From: Archangium sp. | GTDB lineage: Bacteria; Myxococcota; Myxococcia; Myxococcales; Myxococcaceae | DNA length: 8,707 nt | NCBI GenBank assembly: GCA_016793585.1 | Contig: JAEUJR010001183.1 | Location: 1-8,707 of the forward strand | Direction: 5' to 3' | Shown here: one piece after another, positions 1-6,541 of the stretch | Layout of the letters: the number at the start of each line of letters is the position of its first letter | Numbering within the stretch: the stretch's first letter is position 1 | Program-made: the position numbers and the translations under genes | The notes under the pieces: model-generated | Told to the model about the DNA's origin: nothing | The model's input: only the letters and a program-made list of their open reading frames with translations | The model's database searches: none

Positions 1-1
1 A

Positions 2-1030
2 CGGCGCCTGGCGGCAGCCTTCGAAGAGGGTGACGTCGCTCTCTCGAAAGAGCTCGTCATGCTGGGCGCCTTCATCACGGGCACCCTGGTGCTGGTGACC
101 GTCGCGCCGGCGTTCAAACGCGCGCTCACCACGCTGATCTCCGAGACCGTTCGCCTCGCTCCGTCGGCGCCCTTCAAGACGCTGCCGACGCTGCTGGTGC
201 CATTGGCGATTCCAGTCGTGACGATCGTGCTCTCGATCGCTGCGGTGGGCATCGCGCTCACCTTCGCGCAGACCAGGGCCCACCTCTGGGACGATCGCGC
301 GACGCCCGACTTTTCCCGCCTCTTCAGCCCTTCACGAATCACCCACTTCGTGTCGAAAGAGTTCGCGCAGGATCTCGGCATCAGCCTCGTCAAGCTCGTG
401 GCAGTCGGTGGGGTCGTGTGGACCTCGTTCCGCGCCGAGTTTTTGACGCTGCACGGCCTGCTGCAGGCAGGCCCGGCCGATCAGCTCTCGGGAATGTACG
501 CGCCCCTCTCGAAGGCGCTGCTCCGGCTGCTGCTGCTCTTCGCGCTCTTCGCTGGTGCCGACTTTGCACTGACTCGTTGGCGCTACCGGAAGAAGCACAT
601 GATGACCCGCGACGAGCTCAAACGAGAGATGAGGGAAGACGAGGGAGCCCCCCTCATGCGCGGCGCCCGCAAGCGCAAACACCGCGAGCTCGTGAAGAAG
701 AACGCGATCGCCGAGACGAAGCGCGCCGACGCGTTGATCGTCAACCCGACCCACATCGCCATCGCCGTTCGCTACCGCAAAGACGAAGACGGAGCGCCGC
801 GGGTGATCGCCAAGGGCAAGGGCGTGCTGGCCGAGGCGATGCGCGACGCGGCCCGCTCCAACGGCATTCCCATCGTGCAGGACATTCCGCTCGCGCGACT
901 GCTCTACAAGAAGGTGAAGACGGGCGGGCAGGTGCCGCGCGAGACGTTCAAGGCCGTCGCCGCGGTGCTCGCGTTCGTCTACCGCCTGACCGGCAAGACC
1001 CAGCTGCAGAGCCATGAGGTGCGCCTGTGA
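2..1030 (+). CDS. flhB: Flagellar biosynthesis protein FlhB, 5'-truncated by the window edge
   Basis: FlhB is an inner-membrane component of the flagellar type III export gate. Its cytoplasmic tail cleaves itself and switches export from rod/hook to filament substrates. The frame is open from base 2. The 19 codons before the ATG at 59 read as family sequence (RRLAAAFEEGDVALSKELV, matching the usual KRLxxAReeGqVxkSrEL start), so the ATG at 59 is internal and the true start lies upstream, probably 10-20 codons away. Of the 342 residues visible, four hydrophobic segments fall at about 20-39, 63-88, 124-143 and 172-190. A basic linker follows, then the autocleavage motif NPTH at bases 743-754 (N is visible residue 248), and then the conserved tail with DIPLARLLYKKV and a closing VLAFVYRL. 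The homologous secretion-system protein SctU is possible on family grounds, but that ending and the flhF, flhG and fliA neighbours favour a flagellum. The stop overlaps the flhA start by 4 bases. Confidence 0.96.
   Translation, partial: RRLAAAFEEGDVALSKELVMLGAFITGTLVLVTVAPAFKRALTTLISETVRLAPSAPFKTLPTLLVPLAIPVVTIVLSIAAVGIALTFAQTRAHLWDDRATPDFSRLFSPSRITHFVSKEFAQDLGISLVKLVAVGGVVWTSFRAEFLTLHGLLQAGPADQLSGMYAPLSKALLRLLLLFALFAGADFALTRWRYRKKHMMTRDELKREMREDEGAPLMRGARKRKHRELVKKNAIAETKRADALIVNPTHIAIAVRYRKDEDGAPRVIAKGKGVLAEAMRDAARSNGIPIVQDIPLARLLYKKVKTGGQVPRETFKAVAAVLAFVYRLTGKTQLQSHEVRL
1016..1020 (+). promoter_or_regulatory. Ribosome binding site of flhA, inside the flhB 3' end
   Basis: GAGGT at 1016-1020 lies 6 bases before GTG 1027. 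It supports GTG 1027 as the flhA start, overlapping the flhB stop as GTGA. No other start codon near the beginning of the conserved FlhA sequence has a comparable site. Confidence 0.7.
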
Positions 1031-3090
1031 GTGCCGTGGCCGCCGAGCAGCAGAGGGTACCTCCTGAAGCGATTCTCGCGCTCGCGGTGCTGGGCGTGCT
1101 CGCCATCATGGTGGTGCCGCTGCCGGCGCCGCTGCTCGACGGCCTGCTGGCGCTCAACGTCGCGCTGTCGGTGACGATGCTGCTGGTCTCGCTCGGCCTC
1201 ACGAAGCCGATGGACTTCTCGGTCTTCCCCTCGCTGCTGCTCATCACCACCCTCTTCCGTCTGTCGCTGAACGTCGCGACGACGCGGCTCATCCTGCTCA
1301 ACGGTGGCCAGGGCGCAGGCTCGGCGGGCCACGTCATCGAGGCCTTCGGGCGCTTCGCGGTGGGCGGCAGCCTCATCGTCGGTTCGGTCGTCTTCCTCAT
1401 CCTCCTGGTCGTGAACTTCACCGTCATCACCAAGGGCTCAGGCCGCGTCTCTGAAGTCGCCGCCCGCTTCACGTTGGATGCGTTGCCCGGCAAGCAGATG
1501 TCGATCGACGCCGATCTCGCCGCGGGCGTCATCGACGACAAGCAGGCGCGCGATCGCCGGCAGTCGCTGGCGCGCGAGACCGAGTTCTTCGGAGCGATGG
1601 ACGGCGCCAGCAAGTTCGTTCGCGGAGACGCAATCGCCGGCCTGATCATCACCGCCATCAACATCGTCGGCGGCCTCGTCGCCGGGCTCGTTCGAGATCA
1701 CTTCTCGTTCAGCCAGGCGCTCGAGACGTACACGGTGCTCACCATCGGCGACGGGCTCATCACGCAGCTGCCCGCGCTGCTCGTCTCCACCGCGGCCGGT
1801 GTGCTGGTCACGCGCTCCGAAGGCGCCGACCTCGGCACGCAGGTCGGCGGGCAGATCTTCGGCAGCCCACGCGCCCTCAAGTACTCGTCGATGGTGCTGG
1901 CGCTGATCGGCTTGCTCCCCGGCCTGCCCCTCTTCGCGTTCGGCCCGCTCGCCATCGGTGCGTGGGTGATGTCGAAGCGCACCGAGAAGGCGCAAGCGCT
2001 GGCGAAGCTCGCGCCGAAGAAGCCCGAAGAGCTCGCGAAGGGCGGCGAGCAGCGCGTTCAAGACTTGCTCGCCCTCGACACGCTCGAGCTCGAGGTCGGC
2101 TACTCGCTGCTGCCACTCATCGACGTCGAGAAGGGCGGCGAGCTGCCCGGCCGCGTGACCGCGCTGCGCAAGCAGTTGGCCACCGACATGGGCCTCGTGC
2201 TCCCGTCGGTGCACCTCAAAGACAACCTCCGCCTCGACGGCACCGAGTACCGGGTGAAGCTGCGTGGCGTCGAGATTGGCCGCGGCGTCGTTCACGCCGG
2301 CCGGCTCATGTGCCTCGAGCCGAACGGAGGAACCCCGACCATCGACGGCCTGCCCGGCAAGGATCCCGCGTTTGGTCTGCCGTCGGTGTGGGTGATGCCC
2401 GAACAGCGCGCAGCTGCCGAGGCTCGCGGCTACACGCTCGTCGATGGGCCGTCGGTCGTCACCACGCACCTCTCCGAGCTGATTCGCCGCAACGCTCACG
2501 AGCTCATCGGCCGCCAGGAAGTGCAGGAGCTGCTCGGCACCTGCGCGAAGGAAGCGCCCAAGCTGGTCGAAGACACGGTGCCCGGCGTCGTCAGCCTGGG
2601 CGAGCTGGTGCGGGTGCTGCGTGGCCTGCTTCGTGAAGGCATCTCGGTTCGTGATCTTCGCAGCATTCTCGAAGCGGTCGCCGACGCAGCGCCCCGGAGC
2701 AAGGACGCTCACTTTCTCGTCGAGCAGGTGCGCCGTCGCCTCGCCCGGCAGATCACCTCGCGCGTCGCAGAGCGTGGCGTCGTGCACGCGCTCACCCTCG
2801 AGCGGCCCGCCGAAGATGCGCTGCGGCAGTCGCTGGGCCAGAACGACGGCGAGCCCACCATCGCCCCCGATCTCGACACCGCGCGCCGGCTCATCTCGAG
2901 CCTCGAGACGCGCGCTTCGACGCTCGTCGCGGCCGGCAAGAGCCCGGTGCTGCTGGCGCCGACCGATCTGCGCAAGCCGCTCTTCGACTTCATGTCCCGC
3001 TTCGTCCCCGATCTCTGCGTCGTCTCAGCCCGCGAGCTGGTGCCTGGCACCACCATCGAGCCCGCCGGCACCGTCTCGTTGAACCCGTGA
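1027..3090 (+). CDS. flhA: Flagellar biosynthesis protein FlhA, export gate
   Basis: FlhA (FHIPEP family) is the large export-gate subunit. Its membrane part takes part in proton-driven export, and its cytoplasmic nonamer ring docks chaperone-substrate complexes. The 687 residues match the usual length of about 690-700. The N-terminal half carries hydrophobic segments at about 16-35, 38-60, 65-85, 110-135, 200-225, 240-262 and 285-315. The family signatures are present: RLSLNVATTRLIL in the early membrane region, the cytoplasmic loop EVAARFTLDALPGKQMSIDADL ending near residue 164 (M158), and FVRGDAIAG with Asp201, the acidic residue known to matter for proton coupling. The C-terminal half (about 340-687) is the soluble docking domain, with motifs such as VHLKDN and SVVTTHLSELIRRNAHELIGRQ. 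The gene starts at GTG, coupled to flhB, and is followed 10 bases later by flhF. I see no truncation or missing key residue. Confidence 0.98.
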   Translation: MSAVAAEQQRVPPEAILALAVLGVLAIMVVPLPAPLLDGLLALNVALSVTMLLVSLGLTKPMDFSVFPSLLLITTLFRLSLNVATTRLILLNGGQGAGSAGHVIEAFGRFAVGGSLIVGSVVFLILLVVNFTVITKGSGRVSEVAARFTLDALPGKQMSIDADLAAGVIDDKQARDRRQSLARETEFFGAMDGASKFVRGDAIAGLIITAINIVGGLVAGLVRDHFSFSQALETYTVLTIGDGLITQLPALLVSTAAGVLVTRSEGADLGTQVGGQIFGSPRALKYSSMVLALIGLLPGLPLFAFGPLAIGAWVMSKRTEKAQALAKLAPKKPEELAKGGEQRVQDLLALDTLELEVGYSLLPLIDVEKGGELPGRVTALRKQLATDMGLVLPSVHLKDNLRLDGTEYRVKLRGVEIGRGVVHAGRLMCLEPNGGTPTIDGLPGKDPAFGLPSVWVMPEQRAAAEARGYTLVDGPSVVTTHLSELIRRNAHELIGRQEVQELLGTCAKEAPKLVEDTVPGVVSLGELVRVLRGLLREGISVRDLRSILEAVADAAPRSKDAHFLVEQVRRRLARQITSRVAERGVVHALTLERPAEDALRQSLGQNDGEPTIAPDLDTARRLISSLETRASTLVAAGKSPVLLAPTDLRKPLFDFMSRFVPDLCVVSARELVPGTTIEPAGTVSLNP

Positions 3091-3100
3091 GGAGTCTCCC

Positions 3101-4438
3101 ATGAGCACGTTCCGCACCTTCAGAGCACCAGACAGCCGCAGCGCCCTGGCCATGGTGAAGGCCGCGCTCGGCCCCGACGCGATCATCATCGCGACGAGGG
3201 AGGTCTCGAACGGCCTCTTCCGGGCGAAGGAGATCGAGGTGACGGCCGCCCTGCCTGAACCCGGCCCGCAGTCGAAGGCGCTCGACACGCAGGCGTGGGT
3301 CGCTCCGACGACGACGACGCTCACGATGCCCGCGATTCAGGTGCCGCCCTCGCTCACGCCCCGCCGCTACCAGACGACGCCAGCCGAGCCCGCGCCGCAG
3401 AACGCCGCCCCGCTGAGCCCGATGTTGTCGAGCCCGCCCGGGCGCACCACCACCACGCAGCTGTCGTCGACCGATCTGCAGCAGGCCATCGCGGCGGCGA
3501 CCGAGACCCGCGGCATCGAGACGCGCGGCAGCGAGATGAACGACGAGCTGGTTCGCCTGCGCGGCGCCTTCGAGGCGATGCAGAAGGAGATGAAGACGCT
3601 CACCCGGCAACGAGTGGAGCGCGATCTCTCCCTGCCCGGCGCGGCCACCGACCTCTACGCGCACCTCGTCTCGCGCGGCGTCGAAGAAGAGCTCGCGGAG
3701 GAGTGCCTGCGCCAGGCGGTCGAGCTGGCGAAGGACACGCGCATGGAGACGCTGATGCCGGTGCTCCGGAGCGCGGTGTCGGAGCGCATCATCGGAGGCC
3801 GGGCGCCCTGGCTGGCCGATCAGCGCCGGCGCACCATCGCGCTCGTTGGCCCCACGGGTGTCGGCAAGACCACGACGCTCGCGAAGATCGCCGCCCGCGC
3901 GATCATGGAGTCGAAGCTGAAGGTCGCGCTCATCACGGTCGACACCTACCGCATCGGCGCGAGTGAGCAGGTGCTGCGCTACGGCGAGATCATGTCGGTG
4001 CCGACCTTCGTGGCGCGAGATCGCATCGAGCTGAACCGCGCCCTCGAGCGCACCGCGAACGCCGACCTCGTGCTCGTCGACACGGCCGGCCGCAGCGTCA
4101 GTGAAGCAGTCGCCCGCCAGGCCGAGATGCTCCGCGCCGTCGAAGGCATGCAGCTGTACCTGGTCGTCAGCGCGGGCACGGGCTCGCGTGAGATGGCGGC
4201 CGCTGCCGAGCGGTATCGCCCGATGGCGCCCGAGCGGCTCATCGTGACCAAGGTCGACGAAGCGGTCGGCACCGGCAGCCTTCTCTCCGCCTCGGTTCGC
4301 ATCGGCCGGCCCATCGTCGCGGTGTCAGACGGTCAGCGGGTGCCCGAAGACATTCACGCGCTCAACAGCACCGAGCTGGTCGACCTCATCGTCGGCACGC
4401 CGACCGCCGAGAGCACCGCGAAGGCCGGGGGGCGCTGA
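3101..4438 (+). CDS. flhF: FlhF, SRP-family GTPase for flagellar placement
   Basis: FlhF is a GTPase related to Ffh and FtsY. In polar flagellates it marks the site of flagellar assembly, and FlhG stimulates its GTPase activity. The 445 residues fall into three parts. Residues 1-50 are the conserved FlhF opening (MSTFRTFRAPDSRSAL, then LGPDAIII). Residues about 60-150 are a Thr/Pro/Ala-rich, low-complexity B region. From about 175 comes the NG GTPase core, which contains the P-loop GPTGVGKTT (250-258), DTYRIGAS (281-288), DTAGR (327-331), TKVD (383-386) and a closing GQRVPEDI. All guanine-nucleotide motifs are intact. The start at 3101 is preceded by GAGGAG at 3089-3094, which begins inside the flhA stop codon, with 6 bases of spacing. 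flhG follows 3 bases after the stop. Polar placement in this organism is inferred from the family and not visible in the sequence. Confidence 0.97.
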   Translation: MSTFRTFRAPDSRSALAMVKAALGPDAIIIATREVSNGLFRAKEIEVTAALPEPGPQSKALDTQAWVAPTTTTLTMPAIQVPPSLTPRRYQTTPAEPAPQNAAPLSPMLSSPPGRTTTTQLSSTDLQQAIAAATETRGIETRGSEMNDELVRLRGAFEAMQKEMKTLTRQRVERDLSLPGAATDLYAHLVSRGVEEELAEECLRQAVELAKDTRMETLMPVLRSAVSERIIGGRAPWLADQRRRTIALVGPTGVGKTTTLAKIAARAIMESKLKVALITVDTYRIGASEQVLRYGEIMSVPTFVARDRIELNRALERTANADLVLVDTAGRSVSEAVARQAEMLRAVEGMQLYLVVSAGTGSREMAAAAERYRPMAPERLIVTKVDEAVGTGSLLSASVRIGRPIVAVSDGQRVPEDIHALNSTELVDLIVGTPTAESTAKAGGR

Positions 4439-4441
4439 GTC

Positions 4442-5308
4442 ATGGACCAGGCCATCGGGCTTCGCGAGCTGATGAAGGAGCACCGCAAGGCGCAGTCGAA
4501 GCTGCGCGTCATCGGCGTCACCAGCGGCAAGGGCGGCGTCGGCAAGTCGAACGTCGCGGCGAACCTGGCGATCCTCGCGGCGCGCGCGGGTAATCGCGTG
4601 CTGATCCTCGACGCCGATCTCGGGCTCGCGAACATCGAGATCCTGTACGGGCTCAAGCCCCGCTACCACCTCGGCCACCTGCTCGACGGCGACGTGCCGG
4701 TGAAGGACGTGATCGCCGACGGCCCCGAAGGCGTGAAGGTGCTGCCCGCGGGTCACGGCATTCAACAGCTGACGCGGCTCGACGAAGCACAGCGGCTGCG
4801 GCTCGTCTCGGCGATCGATCAGCTCGAAGAAGACTTCGACATTCTGTTCATCGACGTCGGCGCAGGCATTGGCGACAACGTGCTGTTCTTCATCGGCGCG
4901 GCGCAGGAGGCCCTGCTGGTGGTGAGCCCCGAGCCGACCTCGCTCACCGACGCGTACGCGACGCTCAAGGTGCTCTGCCAGGAAGGCGGCACGCGGTTCT
5001 TCAACGTCGTCGTGAACCAGGCTCCGAACGAGACGGTCGCGAAGGACATCTTCGACAAGCTATCGTCAGTGGTGAGCCGGTTCCTCGGCGCGAAGATGCG
5101 CTGGCTGGGCTGGCTGCCGCGAGACGAGAACGTGCACCGCGCAGTGATGTCGCAGAAGCCGCTGGTGGGCCTGTTCCCGAGCTCACCCGCGACGCGCGCG
5201 CTCAACATCGTCGCTGACACGCTGTTCCACGAACCGCCCCCGGTGCAACTCGAGGGTGGCCTCAAATTCCTCTGGAGCCGACTGCTCCGGGAATCGAGCG
5301 CGCACTGA
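4442..5308 (+). CDS. flhG: FlhG, MinD-type ATPase for flagellar number control
   Basis: FlhG (also FleN or YlxH) is a ParA/MinD-family ATPase that limits flagellar number and activates the FlhF GTPase. The 288 residues open with DQAIGLR (2-8), the DQAxxLR element known to stimulate FlhF. The deviant Walker A box SGKGGVGKS follows (28-36), then DADLGLAN (57-64) and the Walker B segment FIDVGAGI with Asp138. Family members usually have IDTGAGI here, so the Thr-to-Val change is a mild oddity and does not suggest inactivity. The end is an amphipathic-looking stretch (LKFLWSRLLRE), plausibly the membrane-targeting sequence of MinD relatives, though that is inference. The ribosome site is weak (a G run at 4427-4432, 9 bases before ATG). 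Translation probably depends on coupling to flhF, whose stop is 3 bases upstream. Chromosomal MinD is the main alternative, but the DQAxxLR opening and the flhF neighbour argue against it. Confidence 0.96.
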   Translation: MDQAIGLRELMKEHRKAQSKLRVIGVTSGKGGVGKSNVAANLAILAARAGNRVLILDADLGLANIEILYGLKPRYHLGHLLDGDVPVKDVIADGPEGVKVLPAGHGIQQLTRLDEAQRLRLVSAIDQLEEDFDILFIDVGAGIGDNVLFFIGAAQEALLVVSPEPTSLTDAYATLKVLCQEGGTRFFNVVVNQAPNETVAKDIFDKLSSVVSRFLGAKMRWLGWLPRDENVHRAVMSQKPLVGLFPSSPATRALNIVADTLFHEPPPVQLEGGLKFLWSRLLRESSAH

Positions 5309-5320
5309 GAGGAGTCCGCC

Positions 5321-6031
5321 ATGCACCGCGCCGCGATCCGCTACGAGACGACACAGCAGGCTCCACCCCTCAACGACAACGAGGTCGTTCAGAAGTACGC
5401 GTTTCTGATCGACCGCGTCGCCAGACGCATCAGCGCGAAGACGGCGAACGCCGTGCAGCCTGGAGATCTGTGGTCGGTGGGCGCGCTCGGCTTGCTCGAT
5501 GCGTGGAAGCGCTTCGACCCCGTGCGTGCGGTGAAGTTCGAGAGCTTCGCCGAGCATCGAATTCGCGGCGCGATGATCGATGAGCTGCGCGAGATGGATC
5601 ACCTGCCGCGACGGCTGCGGGCCGATGCCGACAAGGCGCGCAAGGCGAGACACGCGCTCGAGACGCAGCTCGGCCGGGAGCCGACCCAGGAAGAGCTCGC
5701 CAACAAGCTGGGGATCTCGATCGAAGAGGCCGACAGTCTCGAGGCGTTGGCGCAGCCGGCGGTGCAGCTGAACCCCGAGATTCCGGTCGCGAGTCACGAC
5801 GCGATTCAAGACGAGAAGCTCGATCACGCGCAGTCCGTGCAACGGCTGACCAACGCGATCGGCAAGCTGCCGCAACGCCTGTCACTGCTGCTGTCGCTGC
5901 ACTACGTGGAAGGGCTCACGTACAAGGAGATCGCGCAGGCGCTCGAGGTCAGTGAAGCACGCGTCTGCCAACTGCACGGCGATGCAGTGAAGAAGCTACG
6001 TGAGGTGATGACGCAGGCCGAGACGGATTGA
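5321..6031 (+). CDS. fliA: Flagellar sigma factor FliA (sigma-28)
   Basis: FliA directs RNA polymerase to late flagellar promoters and is normally held inactive by the anti-sigma factor FlgM until the hook is complete. The protein has 236 residues, the usual length. Region 2 lies at about 46-98 and includes GDLWSVGALGLLDAWKRFD, then RIRGAMIDELREMDHLPRRLR, the classic FliA run. Region 3 is at about 110-135 (LGREPTQEELANKLGIS), and region 4 at about 178-228 has the helix-turn-helix LTYKEIAQALEVSEARV followed by QLHGDAVKKLR. The RIRGAMIDELR stretch and the short length separate it from housekeeping sigma-70, stress sigma-B/F types and ECF factors. The start ATG has GAGGAG at 5309-5314 with 6 bases of spacing, directly after the flhG stop. 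I see no flgM homologue here. Its placement in the same run as flhF and flhG suggests it is made as a mid-hierarchy product of the same transcript. Confidence 0.96.
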   Translation: MHRAAIRYETTQQAPPLNDNEVVQKYAFLIDRVARRISAKTANAVQPGDLWSVGALGLLDAWKRFDPVRAVKFESFAEHRIRGAMIDELREMDHLPRRLRADADKARKARHALETQLGREPTQEELANKLGISIEEADSLEALAQPAVQLNPEIPVASHDAIQDEKLDHAQSVQRLTNAIGKLPQRLSLLLSLHYVEGLTYKEIAQALEVSEARVCQLHGDAVKKLREVMTQAETD

Positions 6032-6104
6032 CCGCGAGCGACGACTCGCAGTCTGCTGTCGTTCGTGGCTCAGGCACTTCCAGCAGCGGCACTGATTCCG
6101 CCCC

Positions 6105-6108
6105 GGAG
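6105..6108 (+). promoter_or_regulatory. Ribosome binding site deciding the start of the gene after fliA
   Basis: GGAG at 6105-6108 is 7 bases before GTG 6116. The other candidate starts have no comparable site: GTG 6065 is preceded by a pyrimidine-rich stretch, and TTG 6028 overlaps the fliA stop but opens a different frame. This makes GTG 6116 the best start for the small gene that follows. Confidence 0.55.
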
Positions 6109-6115
6109 CCGGTGG

Positions 6116-6529
6116 GTGTCTGCTACTGCTGCACCAGAGCCCACCTCGTGTCTCCTCGCGATCGGGCCTGTGGACAGCGATCTGCTCACATCACTCCGCG
6201 TTCGGTTGCGAAACGTCATTCACGCACGGTCGTTTGCCGAGGCGCACCGGCTCGCGCGACTTCTCAAGGTCGAGACGGTGCTGCTGACGCCTGAAGCAGA
6301 CGGCTCGGGTATCGAGTTGGTGAGGCTCCTGAAGTCCCCGTCGCAGCCGCAGCTTCGGCTGGTCCCCTTCTTCGTGATGTCTCCTCATGCGTCGAACGAT
6401 CGAAGCTACGCGGTGGTGGTCGACCCGCCAGAGTTCACGTTCCTCGAAGACGGCCTGAAGCGCCCGATTCTCGAGACGATGCTCTCGCTCGACGTCGTGC
6501 GACTGCTGGCGAGCCGAATCGTCGGCTGA
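6116..6529 (+). CDS. Small unrecognised protein, possible degenerate receiver (CheY-like) domain
   Basis: I do not recognise this 137-residue protein as a named family. GTG 6116 is chosen over GTG 6065 because of its ribosome site, and because residues before it (Ala/Pro/Arg-rich) look unstructured. The alternating pattern resembles a five-strand receiver fold: strand CLLAIGP (12-18), helix to about 32, strand NVIHARS (33-39), helix FAEAHRLARLLK (40-51), strand ETVLL (53-57), DGSGIELVRLLK (62-73), strand LVPFFVMS (82-89), a weak fifth strand, and LKRP (114-117) before a final helix. In a working receiver the site after VLL is the phosphorylated Asp, but here it is Thr58. The acidic pair at the end of strand 1 is Gly17-Pro18. 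Only the Ser/Thr after strand 4 (Ser89) and a possible Lys115 remain. If the fold is right it is a pseudo-receiver that cannot use the normal phosphorylation chemistry. It sits 84 bases after fliA on the same strand and probably on the same transcript, so a motility role is plausible but unproven. Confidence 0.6.
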   Translation: MSATAAPEPTSCLLAIGPVDSDLLTSLRVRLRNVIHARSFAEAHRLARLLKVETVLLTPEADGSGIELVRLLKSPSQPQLRLVPFFVMSPHASNDRSYAVVVDPPEFTFLEDGLKRPILETMLSLDVVRLLASRIVG

Positions 6530-6541
6530 GGCTACGGCTCG
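6510..6541. terminator. Inverted repeats at the convergent gene junction, possible two-way terminator
   Basis: Two overlapping inverted repeats lie across the tail-to-tail junction. One is a perfect 6-bp stem with a 4-base loop (AGCCGA at 6512-6517, TCGGCT at 6522-6527). The other is a 7-bp outer stem (CGAGCCG at 6510-6516, CGGCTCG at 6535-6541) around an 18-base loop. They share bases, so they cannot form together. No T run follows on either strand, so this is not a textbook intrinsic terminator. Both stop codons lie within the structure, and short stems are frequent by chance at this G+C. Confidence 0.3.

Noticed and set aside
332..1015. A 227-codon minus-strand frame opposite flhB
   Set aside because: It has the same shadow character, with no ribosome site or motif that would stand against the FlhB reading.
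2..1030. FlhB read as the injectisome protein SctU
   Set aside because: The linker and NPTH region are shared by both families. The VLAFVYRL-type ending and the flhF, flhG and fliA neighbours point to a flagellum, and no injectisome genes are present.
1438..2787. A 449-codon open frame on the minus strand, antisense to flhA
   Set aside because: The translation is low-complexity, rich in Arg, Ala, Glu and His, with no recognisable motif. It lies wholly within a well-conserved gene. Long antisense frames are expected in G+C-rich coding DNA.
3045..3050. TGGCAC as a sigma-54 -24 element upstream of flhF
   Set aside because: No TTGC-type -12 element follows at the required spacing, and the site is inside flhA coding sequence.
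6053..6086. CTGCTG and CAGCAG inverted repeat between fliA and the next gene as a terminator
   Set aside because: The stem is only 6 bp with a 22-base loop and no T run, so it is likely chance.
6028..6294. An 88-codon frame starting at TTG overlapping the fliA stop
   Set aside because: The TTGA overlap is tempting as coupling, but the product is Ser/Arg-rich and unstructured, and the other frame gives a protein with a secondary-structure pattern and a ribosome site.
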